Shown here: positions 11,997 to 23,129 of the stretch, piece by piece
Layout: each line of letters begins with the position of its first letter
Position numbering within the stretch: position 1 is the first letter of the stretch
NCBI GenBank assembly: GCA_000729835.1
Contig: JFHB01000041.1
Coordinates: 124,001-188,000, forward strand
Source of the DNA: Atkinsonella hypoxylon
Taxonomy: Eukaryota > Ascomycota > Sordariomycetes > Hypocreales > Clavicipitaceae
DNA: 64,000 bases
Direction of reading: 5' to 3'
The notes under the pieces: model-generated
Seen by the model: the letters and a program-made list of their open reading frames with translations, nothing else
What the model was told of the DNA's origin: nothing
Databases searched by the model: none
Program-made: the position numbers and the translations under genes

Positions 11997-13339
11997 TTTG
12001 ATAAATTCGCTGTGTAACAACACCACACAGTAGCGGCTCGGTTGTCTGGTCGTACGAAAAGATAGTACTCTCTGTCAACAAGCTTGCAGTTCTCGTGTTA
12101 GCGTCGCTACAAATCGTAGGTTGGGAATGTTTGTGTCCGGGAGCGGCGCTGGGATGAGGCTGCAGGGTGTGGTCGTGAGCGCCCCTTTTCGACCAGCTCG
12201 GTGTAGACGCAGGTCAAAACTGGAACAGATCAATTTGCGAAAAGTACGTACCGTGGAACCGTGGGGCGCACTAGAAGGGTAGCACGGCTGATCAAAAACC
12301 AAGGCCAGGTATTTGTCTGGACAAGGTTGGTGCCGTGAGGCCGTGAGAGCGATGAAGAAGCCTGAGCGTGGGCCTGGCCGTTGCGACTGGCCTTAAGCTT
12401 GTTTTGCTACCTTTAAGGTAAGGTTTCAAGGTTCTAAGGTTGTTAGGTACCTAGGTACAGTGGTGTTTATTTCCCACAGTGTCAATAAGTTACCTGGCAG
12501 TGCCGCGTCTCCGGCTCAAGCGCGTGGTAAGGTGGACCTGCGTTGCGGGTCGTTCCTGCTTGTCGTTGTACGTATATCCACTTCTGGCTACTCAGTGATT
12601 CGCCCACGACAGATCAAAGAGGCAAAGTCCGAGAGCGAGAGAACTTCCTAGGTACCTGGGAGATACATAAACTACTTGGACTCTTTGCGATGGAGCAATA
12701 GTTAACCCCAACTCAGTTATGTCTCGACAGCAATGGAAGCCCATCATCTGAAGCAAATAGTCAATCTTACGGCCGCGGTCAGACAAATTCATTTTAATTT
12801 TCCAGGTGCGTAAGTATGCACCAAGAGATGTTACTATCAGGCTAGGTACCTTAGGCAGGCTAGCTTATTCAGTACTGGGACGAATGCGAAGTATAAAACC
12901 ACGAGAGAAAACATGCAAAAGCCTCGAGGTTATATATATACCAAGGTATATATCACGACTCATTTCACGTCGTCATTTGATCTCCTGTTTGAGCAAATGA
13001 CTTTTGAATTAGTAAATATTGGCAAGTAGCTAGTTAGTATATCTAGGTACCTAGGTACACTCCGTGCTTCGTATTTCTCTACAACCAGAGTCCGCCATCT
13101 CCTTGCGGACGATAAGTCTCCAGGTACGTGCTGGACCCTCTTTTAAGAAGATATACCGGTTACAAAAATGATTTTTATTGGACCAACCCCTGTCACCTTT
13201 GTACCTGGAGCCTTATGGTATGGTCCTCAAGGAGATAATATTGTTACACCGAGCAATGTTTGCTATGGTTCCACTTTTCAGCTTCTTTGTCACTCAAGTC
13301 CTCTCCTGGAAACTGGCCGAGAGAACCCATTACATCACA
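11997..13339. other. Intergenic stretch between LC8 and methyltransferase genes
   Basis: Divergent promoter region. It holds several palindromic TAGGTACCTAGGTAC-like sequences (12444-12458, near 12649, near 12842, 13044-13058) and an AT-rich part at 12900-13060. No gene is supported. An open frame continues upstream of the methyltransferase ATG to 13178, but that segment has no conserved features. Confidence 0.6.
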
Positions 13340-14500
13340 ATGTCCGACATCTCGGCACTTGACCTCCCTCAGCCCTTCCAAAGGCCACCATTTTGCGCGC
13401 TGGTCGCTACACTTCAGAGCCTTGAACTTTCACCACCAGTATGGAACTATCGTCGGCGGCGCTCCGACATCCTCGCTGAGCAGGAATCGCTGGCTTCTCA
13501 TCGCAGAGCCGAATTCACTCGATACATATCCACAATCATCAAGAGCCCGCTGTCATGGATCAAAGATGATGAACAGAAGGAGGTTATTTGGGCACTCGCT
13601 AGCAAGCGGATGTCGGAGCGTTGCGGTCGCACAGCCATGGGGGAACTGGTTAGAAAATGGCCGTTCGACTGCCTCGACGACACAGAGAACTTTGAAGCCT
13701 TTGAACTTGTCATCAAGGAGCCCGCGTTGACGGGAGACTCGCTGGGTTTCAAGACATGGGGGTCTTCATATGTTCTGGCGAGGTACTTTCCAAAGTTGAA
13801 AACGACGTCATTAACACATTTATTTGACAAAACATCGACCCAAGAGGCCCCCACTGTGGTAGAATTAGGCTCTGGAACGGGCCTGTCAGGTCTGGCAGCT
13901 GCGGCGCTGTGGAAAGTCCATGTTTCTTTGAGCGACTTACCTAACATTGTGGACAATCTAAGGAGCAATGTGGAAAGGAATAGAGTCCTAGTTGAAGGAA
14001 GGGGAGGAGGACTGAGCGTCGGTTCCTTGACTTGGGGTGGAAGTGAAGGCGAGGTTGACCAGAAATTGTTTGGGAGACATCATCAGTTCACGGTATGTCA
14101 ATTTTCAATACCTCTTTTTTTTTTTTGCTTTTATTCTCAATTCATGTGTACTCGTGTGGGCGGCAACAACACCCTTCTGCTTTTGACGATGCTAAAGTCA
14201 TCGAAGATTGTATTAGCGGCTGATCCATTGTACAATGATGACCACCCTGTCCTTCTTGCCTCAGCCATAAGTCAGCAATTAGCACTGGGCGTCGAATCTC
14301 GTGCAGTGGTCATGGTACCGCAGCGCGATGAGGCCACAATAAGACTCTTTCAGGCATTCAAGCAGGCCATGCTGGACCTGGATGGACCTCTTGCGTGCGT
14401 TGAGGAGGATGTGCTGGCTGGGCAGGATGACTGGGTTGAGGACAGCGAGGCCGGAAATGTTCTATGCTGGCTGGGGATATTCTCAAGAGGCAAGTCATAA
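13340..14500 (+). CDS. Class I SAM-dependent protein-lysine methyltransferase (Methyltransf_16/METTL21 type)
   Basis: Two exons, 13340-14092 and about 14207-14500, give 348 residues. The intron starts gtatgt at 14093 and contains a T-run. Two in-frame acceptors exist (after 14197 and after 14206); the second joins QFT to IVLAADPLY and fits the family better. Family marks are TWGSSYVLARYF, the SAM-binding motif I VVELGSGTGLSGLAAA, a motif-II-like LSDLPNIVDNL, and AADPLYNDDHP, the DxxY-type post-motif of METTL21/EFM enzymes. These enzymes methylate lysines on chaperones, elongation factors or other proteins; the substrate cannot be told here. The start MSDISALDLPQ at 13340 is preferred over the in-frame ATG at 13178 because the extension is unlike the family. 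Reading the intron through would insert a hydrophobic, phenylalanine-rich insert. Confidence 0.85.
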   Translation: MSDISALDLPQPFQRPPFCALVATLQSLELSPPVWNYRRRRSDILAEQESLASHRRAEFTRYISTIIKSPLSWIKDDEQKEVIWALASKRMSERCGRTAMGELVRKWPFDCLDDTENFEAFELVIKEPALTGDSLGFKTWGSSYVLARYFPKLKTTSLTHLFDKTSTQEAPTVVELGSGTGLSGLAAAALWKVHVSLSDLPNIVDNLRSNVERNRVLVEGRGGGLSVGSLTWGGSEGEVDQKLFGRHHQFTVCQFSIPLFFFCFYSQFMCTRVGGNNTLLLLTMLKSSKIVLAADPLYNDDHPVLLASAISQQLALGVESRAVVMVPQRDEATIRLFQAFKQAMLDLDGPLACVEEDVLAGQDDWVEDSEAGNVLCWLGIFSRGKS

Positions 14501-15218
14501 TATCAGTTTGCAGACTAACATGAGTTCCTCTTCAGAGCTGCCATGTAGCTTGCATGAATGAAGTGCTCTCTTTCCCCTTCAAGACGTTGATCAGCTTGCC
14601 TGGACCTTTTTGCCCTGTGATAGATTTTGCTATAATCCCGATTCACTACGGTTCGAGTGTTCGGTCATCCGATGTCACATTTCCGGTCTCGGTCACACAT
14701 GACCTGTCCTTCCCAACAATCACCGCAAAGATGTGTCATTGCCATGCAAGACGATATAATACATACATTCAGTGTTTGAGGACAGATGACAGGCGATTGT
14801 GTTTGTGTTTGTTCTATCCTCGTCCTAAGTAATGATATGGAGTTGGTGTTACGCGTCTCCTGGATTCGTGATCATGTGTGCTCCCTTTTTTCTGGCTATT
14901 TCTACCCAATCTCCACTGCGTACGATGACTTTTAAAACAAATCCCAGCTTCATCTCGCTCATCCCGACTTTCGTCATTTATAAGCAGTATCGGTCACTAT
15001 AGCATTGACCGGTTTGTTACAGATTGCCTTTTGAGGTTGCAAACAACACAGAATAGCAGACACGGCGCCGACAAATCTCAGGCCAAGAAAAGCTACTGAA
15101 ATTAAGAACGATCTTTCAAGCCAAGTCGCCGTTTTGGCACCTCGCATTGTCGACGATTGCAAGGCAGATACGGCCTGGCAGCTCAATAATATCAGAAGCC
15201 TCACGTACGATCGTCCAC
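14501..15218. other. Intergenic stretch, no gene seen
   Basis: Contains the likely 3' UTR of the methyltransferase gene and the leader of the next gene. An in-frame ATG at 15147 upstream of the chosen start of the next gene is possible. Confidence 0.55.
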
Positions 15219-16212
15219 ATGGCGGGCGCTCAACAGTACAAGGACGTAGAAATTCTCTTCGTCTTAAAAGCTATTCTGCGCGGACTGTCATTTAAATGGA
15301 TCATCACCATGTTTGACAGGCGTTTTGGCCGCAGGTTGACAGAAAACCAAGTTCGTTATCTGAAGAACAAATATGGACGGGATCCTCGATTCGGGTAAGC
15401 TCATCTTGCTCCAACTGAATGAGTAGTCGCGCAACGTCAACGGTGTCACGACGCTTGCCACGGGACTTCAGAGCCGGAGGAGGTTGAAACTAACTACCTG
15501 GACGGATGCTAATCACACTTTTCATAGTACACCAGTGGCCAACACTCTCAATTTTGGCATAAGCAGCAGCAGTGAATGGCCGGAGAACGACAGCATTCTC
15601 GACATTGATTTCTCTCAGTTTGAAAGGTTTGGCGCACATATCCCGCAGCCTAACCTGCGTGTTTCCAATATTCCTCGCGCGACGGCAGCACAGTCCCCTT
15701 TGGCTCCTCCGGCTGGTGATTTGGCGCGGCGGCCGAGGCACCGAAGTAGAGGTGAACAAGCACATAGAGATTTGCCCGTCAGTCGTGCGCCGGTCTCTGG
15801 GCAGAAGGGCATGCATGAGGGGGATGATCATGGTGTTGACAAGCTGGACGGAAGGTCTGTTGGTCCCTCCCCACGACGACGTGGAGAACAAAGAGACTAA
15901 CATCATGGCTTTCCTTCCAGCCTTGATTTCCACATCAACATGCAACCGTGGCCAGATGAGGCGTTTGGGTTTGGATGCTTTGCAGATGAAGTTGGCTGCT
16001 TTAATGACACGATACCAGCTTTACCTGCCGAAGCGGCGTCTTTGTACTGGGAAGGACCACTGAACGAAGGGGGGTATTTCTATGACTGGGATTATTCCAA
16101 CACACATCTTCTTGATAATGAAACCATTCTGCCGCCGGAATGGTGCCGGTTTGCGCTGGACCTCGCCTTGTTTCCTGATTCCATGTGTCATAGTTTGTAT
16201 GACTGCCCCTGA
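15219..16212 (+). CDS. Hypothetical fungal protein with putative N-terminal helix-turn-helix
   Basis: Three exons are proposed: 15219-15394, 15528-15854 and 15921-16212. The introns (133 and 66 nt) have GT-AG ends and phases 2 and 2, giving 264 residues. The first exon encodes a compact helical unit (AILRGLSFKWIITMF, then RRLTENQVRYLKNKYG), resembling short fungal Myb/HTH-like modules in which the last helix begins at TENQVRYLK. The middle is proline/arginine-rich and disordered. The last exon is acidic and aromatic (MQPWPDEAFGFG, YDWDYSNTHLL), which could be an activation region. No family name can be assigned. A transcription-related role is inferred only from this layout. An upstream in-frame ATG at 15147 would add 24 residues. 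Intron 1 is the weakest part of the model. Confidence 0.55.
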
Positions 16213-17728
16213 AATGATATGGGGTTCGCCCACGTTGCGACTTTGCAAGTTGGAAAGTTCGGGCTGTAAATTGGTTGCTTGCTCCGCAAGGCGTTGTTGT
16301 AAGCCATATTTGTTTGCAAGAGATCGAGTTGATGTACGTCAAGCTCTATCAGTCTTATAGAAAGAAATATGTTTAGCTTATATGGCCAGGTTGCGCCGCA
16401 TGCTGCATGCCTAGCTACGCACAGTGGGTGAGCAGTCGAGCGCATTCACTTTCGCAAAGTAGTAGGTAGGCTTGGAGTACGTGAATATAGACCAGCAGCT
16501 GAATGGAAATCCATGAGATCTCGCTGCTGATATGTCATCTTCCACCTCGATGCGGGTCTGCGAAACACATTTCGGCAGCGAATCTTCGAAGCCGCTCTGT
16601 ACAGGCTATATCTCCAGGGGATATGACTGTTTCACCGGGCATAGTCGGAAAGATCTGGGATCGCCGTTAGCAATTCCGGGCCGTGGTAGAATCTGATTCG
16701 GGACAATGACCATTTCGTACCTATCTAGGTGTTCTTGGAGTTGGCATTCTTACTAGGGAGCGTAGGACCATTGCCGAATCATGACCACAGTGCAGCCTGT
16801 TGTTCCTTCGTGCTTCAGTCCTTCGTCACGTCTATTTGCGGAAATTTCCAGCATTAATTTCGAGAAGTCCTTCTTTTCTAAAAGGGCACAGAAACTTCCT
16901 ACGCAGTCAAGTCAGACAACGTGAATGACCGGTGACAACCTAAGAACGCCTGCAGACGAGGCATCTTCCGCCGTGGCCTAACCGTACAGGCTCTGTGTGA
17001 GTTTTCCTCGAAGCAAGGCCTAAGTCGCAGTGTTAGCTCTATAGGCTGGACAACTCTATGGACCGTCAACAATAAGGCGATTGATCGGATCACGCCGGGA
17101 CATATCGCTTTGGGCGGGCAAGACGCAGTTCTCAGTGCAATTTTGTTCGTCTGTGAAATTTACCCAGAATCGCTCATCTACAAGGTCAACAGCTTCATCG
17201 ACAAAGAAGTACGGATCGTCAAATATCTGCCGAATTCGCGAATGGAGGGTTCGATGGCCTTGAACACAGTCGGCGCATGCTCAGCTTCCAGCCGTTGCAG
17301 GTAGTGACCATCCATGCCAAGATGGAGTTACTTTCCACACTGCGAATATGTTTGGATGAAACTATTTATTCAGCGAATGTGAGTGGAAACGGTGAGGCCC
17401 TACGAACAGAAGAGTATTTCAAACTAGCGAAATTCGACGGCAATTATCCGTGGATACTGTCGTGCTACTAATACGGGCGAGGTCCCCACGTGAAGGCACG
17501 AATTCCGCATTGCATGGGAGAGAGGGGGAGAGGGAGAGAGGGAGAGAGGGAGAGAGATGGCGCGCATGCCCGTCCTGCGGCCGTCTTTGCGCATCCCATC
17601 CATCTTCCAAGCAAGCCGATTGTCACGCCTTGCCATTCCTCTCCCCCTCCATTCGAGTCGAGAGTTTCCAGGAGTCCAGGCTCCAACGATCGCGCAGCTG
17701 CACGCGAAAGTGCAGCAGCACATGCGCG
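16213..17728. other. Intergenic stretch with possible gene relic
   Basis: At 17080-17471 (+) there are two adjoining open segments in different frames, with amino-acid composition unlike random frames (for example GGQDAVLSAILFVCEIYPES, then KMELLSTLRICLDETIYS). No start, no consistent splicing and no family were found. A GGGAGA-rich simple repeat lies at 17517-17556. The rest shows nothing. Confidence 0.35.
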
Positions 17729-18726
17729 ATGGCACACCTCATCCCGGCAGAGCGCATATCTAAAGATGAATTCCGTGACCTGGTAGCTGGCTATCCTGCC
17801 ATTGTGGCAGCCATATCCGAAAGCAAAAGTGGTGCGTATCCCGATCAAAGTCAAATTTGCCAAGTGACAGCGCATCTTAAATGCACAACTAACAAGAGTC
17901 ACCTTGTCAGCAAAACCAGGACAGAAGACGCTCGAGGAGCTAGATGCCTACCGTTATCGCGAGGCAATCCACACATTCAGTGTCGATGATAGCCCAGATA
18001 TGACACTTTCCCAAGTCCAAACGCTAGTAGAATGGAAGCTGTACGCAGAAGTCTCCCCAGACTCAATTGAAGCAAGCCTGAGCTGTTCTGCTCGTAACAC
18101 TGACTTTGTTTCCTTCCACATCCAGACGCCATGGAAAATTTCGTCCAACACTCATGGGCCTCGTCACATCTAACAACGAAAAGGCCGTCAAAACCACCAT
18201 AGATACTGCTATTACAGCATATCGCGAAAACCCTGGCTCACCAAATGCTCCGCAGAAAGCCCTTGACATTCTCACAAAGCTAAGGGGTATTGGGCCCGCC
18301 ACGGCTTCTCTCCTTCTCAATGTTCATGACCCCAGGCGTGTCATATTCTTCTCTGATGAGGCTTACTGGTGGCTTTGCTGTGGTGGAAAGAAGGATAGGA
18401 TCAAGTACAATGCCCAAGAGTACAGGGCGCTCTGTGAGAAGGCTGCTGATCTAAGCAAGAAGTTGGGTGTAGAAATGGTAGACGTGGAAAAGGCGGCTTA
18501 TGTTGTCATGAGGGGCGCCGTCGAGGGGGGTAAAGCAGGTGTGGAAAGTACTACTGAGGGTAAAAAGGATTCTTCGCAAGGGCCACGCAAGGTCAGGAAG
18601 CATGATATAAGCACAGAAAGTGGGATTGGGCTGGAGGGCGGCAAAGACACAGCGAAACGTAAGATGCAGAACCAAGCGGTGAATGATGATACAAACCTTC
18701 GCCGATCAAAGAGAAGAAGAGGTTGA
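17729..18726 (+). CDS. Helix-hairpin-helix (DNA-glycosylase-like fold) fungal conserved protein
   Basis: Three exons, 17729-17831, 17911-18040 and 18126-18726, make 277 residues. The two introns (79 and 85 nt) keep phases 1 and 2 and join SESKSG to AKPGQK and VEWKL to RHGKF. The protein has a helical N-terminus (ERISKDEFRDLVAGYP), a TLEELDAYRY segment and, in the centre, LTKLRGIGPATASLLLNVHD. That central segment is a helix-hairpin-helix like those of HhH-GPD glycosylases, followed by FFSDEAYWWLC. The C-terminal about 70 residues are basic and disordered, ending in RRSKRRRG, a likely nuclear localisation signal. A classical catalytic Lys/Asp pair cannot be pointed out, so DNA binding is better supported than glycosylase activity. 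The start at MAHLIPAE is the best of several in-frame ATGs. Confidence 0.72.
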
Positions 18727-19351
18727 ATCTGGTTGTTTGCTTACTCTAGCGGGAGTCTGGGGTGATGTCTGCAAAGACGGGTATAGATACAGACATGGTC
18801 ACCTCAGTAGGGCTATGAAATGAATTATAAGGGGCAGTACAAGACTTTCTCGGTACCCAATTCTCATAATTCTTTATTGCAACCTTTGTTAATGTGGGTA
18901 TCTATTGGTTTAATAACGAGAATTGTAGAATCTTCCAAGGAGCTGATCTAGTTGGGAATCAGAATTAGTTGTCAGAACCAATATATTCACAGCGCTGGAG
19001 TCCTCTATGGCCAGCATCGTATTCCTTTCTGCTCAGCGAGTGTTTTCAGGGCCTTAGTCATAGTGATTACAGCTTATTTATTTGCTAGGGAGGCCCTGAG
19101 CTACAACAAACAATCCTGATATGGGACAGCGAGACGTTCTTACGCCGGTCGAGGTTTCGGGTGGAGGGCCAGGACAACAGCATCCCAGCAACAGTTAACG
19201 TCGCATCGGCCGAAAGCTGAGGTTTTGATGCCGATATAATTGGAAGAAAAAAAGGATTAAAAAAAGAAACCGAACGAACGACAGAAGGAAGAACACCAGG
19301 TCCCCCCGCCATTTATCAAAAAAATAACGCAAAAAACAGTGCTGCTTGCTA
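18727..19351. other. Intergenic stretch, no gene seen
   Basis: Likely 3' UTR of the HhH gene and 3' flank of the tRNA; a run of A and T at 19248-19330 may contain the polymerase III terminator of the minus-strand tRNA. Confidence 0.55.
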
Positions 19352-19450
19352 TGATGAGACTGGGACTCGAACCCAGGAGGATTGCTCCACCAGGAGGAAT
19401 GAGTTAAGATAACCTTAACCTGGCGCCATAACCAACTCGGCCATCTCACC
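19352..19450 (-). tRNA. tRNA-Leu(AAG) with a 17-nt intron
   Basis: Minus-strand class II tRNA. The acceptor GGTGAGA (from 19450) pairs with TCTCATC, and the discriminator is A at 19352. The anticodon stem is CCAGG/CCTGG, with AAG at 19416-19414. A 17-nt intron directly follows position 37. The T arm is CTGGG-TTCGAGT-CCCAG. The mature length of 82 nt equals that of the copy at 1056-1147. The two differ mainly in the anticodon stem and T stem by compensatory pairs, and their introns are unrelated. Confidence 0.93.
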
Positions 19451-20274
19451 ACGTTCCTTGGTTAACGCCTCGTCTCCAGTTTAGGCCTATGTTTCTATCT
19501 CTTTCTCTCGACTCGGTTTCCGTCCGGGCTTTCTACACCCGGAACTTTCTCACAAGCATCAATTCAACCTAAAGGTATACTGTACATGAGAAGCATATAG
19601 TTTCTCCTTCATCGACGTGACCATCCAAAATGATTTCTTGAATATAGTCGCTCAATTCCCGGCTTCTTAGATATTCTTACATTTAGAGGTATATGGATGA
19701 CGACAAAAACCCGGTGATCTAGCAAGGCTAAGCACGGCTCAATTACTTCGCTATCCTTTCCTATTTTGATTAAAGCTCACTTTGAAAACATGGTCCTGGT
19801 CATTATGCAGGCAGCACAATCCTGGATATTGCTCATTTTACAATTTTCCGCCTTAAGGAAAGTCAGGCTCTGAGAGTTGCCGGGGACAACCGTAAAAGAC
19901 TGTTCTCCGGCGGTGATATCGTGCGAACCCTGGCACTAACGGCGATGTGACTATGAGCAGAATGGTTCACAGTCGAGCCACATCAATAGCATTGCAGAAG
20001 AACCGATTTATGCACTCGATGGATGCGTATCGAGACGGTCTCACTCAATTTCTACGTGCCTGGAGCCGCACATTCCCTGTACAGTTCTTATAGGGTAGCA
20101 GGCAGTTCGCCTGATGGAAAATTTGGGGAGCACGGGACCCATCGCGATAGGCGTTAAAACAAGGACCCTCAAAATTTTTTTTTTTTTTTTAAACTCTCTC
20201 AGAGTCTGCGGGCAGATTCAACCACCACGAATCGAGATATTATTTCCTAGACTACCATAGTTTCCATTTGAGTC
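19451..20274. other. Intergenic stretch upstream of mrd1
   Basis: No gene seen. A T-run at 20175-20190, just before the mrd1 leader, is the only striking feature. Confidence 0.55.
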
Positions 20275-23129
20275 ATGGCTACGTCACGTATATTTATCAG
20301 GGGACTGCCCCCTAATATTACCGAGGCAGAGTTTCGCAAGCATTTTTCTGCCAAGAACCGCGAGATCACCGATATCAAATTGATGCCTCAGCGACGGATC
20401 GGCTACGTGGGCTATAAGAATCAAGACGATGCGACGAGCGCTGTCAAGTACTTTCACAAGTCCTATATCCGCATGTCTAAGATATCAGTCGAGGCTGCAC
20501 GACCTGTTAGTTCTGATTTTGCGCCCCTTGTATACTGGTTGCTAATGGAATGCTAGATCTCAGACTCAGTCTCGAGTAAAGGACACAATGTTCCCATCTC
20601 CTCCGCTGCAGCAAGCGGCCAAAGCGCCTCTGTAACGAGATCCGAGAAGGAGGACACAAACCCGAAGAAGCGGAAGCGAGCAGACCATGATGCATCTGAT
20701 CCCAAGTTATGGGAATTTCTGCAGGTCATGGGGTCTGGAAGGGAAGGTGTCATCGCCGATGAAACAAATCCTGTTGTCGGAACAGACCAGATTGCTCAAT
20801 CCGGAGAGCTCACTGTTCCAGAAGGCGAGAGTGATGACGAATATGAACAAATCCCGTCGAGAAAAGAGAAATCGAGGAAGATAGATGCTTACGACGACAC
20901 GTCAGAGGTGTTCACCAAAAAGCCACAAGTCCTACCAACCAAAGAAAGGAAAACTCAAGACCAAGGCGCACTAGTGGACACGACCGAGCGCGGAGCTGCG
21001 CAAATTGACTTGGAGATGATTGACCACGGACCACTAGAGACTGGAGCAACGGATGACGATTGGTTACGATCGCGCACCAATAGGTTACTAGATTTAGTTG
21101 AACCTGGTGACTCTACTACTGGTGTGGTACCTAAGCAAGTGGAAGATGCGATTAAGCAAGACATACAAGTTGAAGGACAAACAATGCATTCCACAGCCTT
21201 GGTGAGACTAGACATGGCTGAGAAGGTGGCGAAGAGTAAAGAGTCGGAAGAGCAAGACATTGTTGAAGCCATCTCTCGCACATCTCGGTTGTTCGTTCGG
21301 AACCTTCCTTACAGCGCCACCGAAGATGATTTACGGGATACATTTGACAAATTCGGAGCCCTACAGGAGGTACGTTACTACGTCAATGTGTCCCGCACTC
21401 ACCACCAATGTATTCCATCGCCCCCTTGCCCCCTTTAGGCGCTATGATGAACCCCAAGATAGGGACAGCTTATACCACGGTATATGATGTGAATCTGGGC
21501 GAATATTTTAGTAGATGCTTCGACTTTCTGAGCTTATGCCTTAAAATTCTTTAAGAGAGAGACGAGATGTTCTTGGCAGTTGGTTTTATTTTCAGATAAA
21601 GCACGGTAACTGACTGATAGTTATGAGTCAAGGTCCATCTTCCTGTAACTGCCGCCGGCTTAAAAAAGGGATTCGCCCTGATTCATTTTGAAGACCCGTC
21701 TAGCGCAGTAAAGGCATTCCAGGCACTAGATGGAACAACGTTTCAGGGGCGTATCATTCATATCATTCCAGCGAAGCCGAAGCAGGAGCAGGGACTGGAT
21801 GAATTTGGTATATCCAAGCTACCTCTGAAGAAACAGAACATGATACGTAAGAAAGCAGAGGCAGCGCTGAACAATTTCAACTGGAACTCCCTCTACATGA
21901 GCCAGGACGCTGTCAACACATCAGTTGCCAACCGGTTAGGTGTCTCAAAATCTGAGCTTCTAGATCCTACATCAGCCGATGCTGCCGTTGAGCAGGCCAT
22001 CGCAGAGACGACTGTGATTCAGGAAACCAAGGCCTACTTTGCCGCTAATGGTGTGGACCTGGATGCCTTCAAGTCTCAGAGACGGGGAGACACCACCATT
22101 TTGGTGAAGAACTTCCCCTACGGAACCACAATAGAGGAGCTCAGGAAAATGTTTGAGGAGCATGGCCAAGTTGTCAAAGTGTTGATGCCCCCTACAGGAA
22201 CTATTGCTATTGTTCAATTTGCTCAGGCTAATCAGGCAAAAGCCGCATTTGGAAAGCTGGCGTACAGACGAGTCAAGGACAGCGTGCTTTTTTTGGAGAA
22301 AGCGCCTAAGGACTTGTTTAGGAGAGATATATCGGAGAAAGTCAGCCGATTGGTCGATCAGCAAGCGAGCGGAGTGCAAAAACTGAGCGTAAGTGAGCTC
22401 TTGTCAAGCGGTGATAAAACGGGAGAGGTGGAAACAACATCGCTTTTTATCCGCAATTTAAACTTCGCCACAACTACTGGTCGGTTGGCTGAAGCTTTCG
22501 AGCCACTCGACGGATTCGTATCGGCTAGGGTCAAAACTAAGATGGACCCCAAAAAGCCCGGTCAAACGCTCAGTATGGGCTTTGGTTTCGCTGAGTTTAG
22601 ATCCAAGGACCAGGCTCAGGCAGCAATCAAGGTCATGGATGGGTACGTCCTGGATGGCCACACTCTGGGTGTGCGAGCGTCCCATAAGGGACATGATGCC
22701 GCTGAAGAGAAACGGCGGGAAGATCGTGCCAAGCAGGCAGCAGCGCAGAGGACAAAGATCGTCGTCAAGAACTTGCCTTTCCAAGCCACCAAGAAGGACG
22801 TGCGGTCGCTTCTTGGAACTTACGGCCAGCTCAGATCGGTCCGCGTTCCAAAGAAGGCTGACTATACCGCAAGAGGCTTTGCATTTGCTGACTTTGTGAC
22901 AGCCCGGGAAGCAGAGAACGCACTCAATGCTCTGAAAGACACTCACCTCCTCGGGCGCCGCCTAGTATTAGACTTTGCTGAAGCTGAGGCGATTGATGCT
23001 GAAGAGGAAATTGCGAAAATGCAGCGCAAGGTAGGGGGTCAGGTCAATAAGGTGGCCCTTCAGCAACTCACTGGAGGAGGGAGGAAAAAGATCAATATTG
23101 GCAACAATGAGGAGGAATCGGAATGTTAA
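20275..23129 (+). CDS. mrd1: Multiple RNA-binding domain protein 1, ribosome biogenesis factor
   Basis: Three exons (20275-20505, 20557-21369, 21633-23129) give 846 residues, the usual length for Mrd1. Both introns are GT-AG in phase 0. Five RRMs follow one another. RRM1 is at residues 4-77 (RIFIRGLPPN), RRM2 at about 315-395 (RLFVRNLPYS), RRM3 at about 502-575 (ILVKNFPYG), RRM4 at about 617-700 (LFIRNLNFA, MGFGFAEF) and RRM5 at about 722-798 (IVVKNLPFQ, RGFAFADF). A long acidic/basic linker between RRM1 and RRM2 contains KKRKR. The C-terminus has the GGGRKKINIG signature. Mrd1 associates with pre-rRNA and the U3 snoRNP in the nucleolus and is needed for early cleavages that release 18S rRNA. 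The second intron (263 nt) splits RRM2 and is long for this locus. Confidence 0.94.

Noticed and set aside
13178..13339. In-frame upstream start for the methyltransferase
   Set aside because: The 54 added residues are hydrophobic and unlike the family; the ATG at 13340 gives the usual N-terminus.
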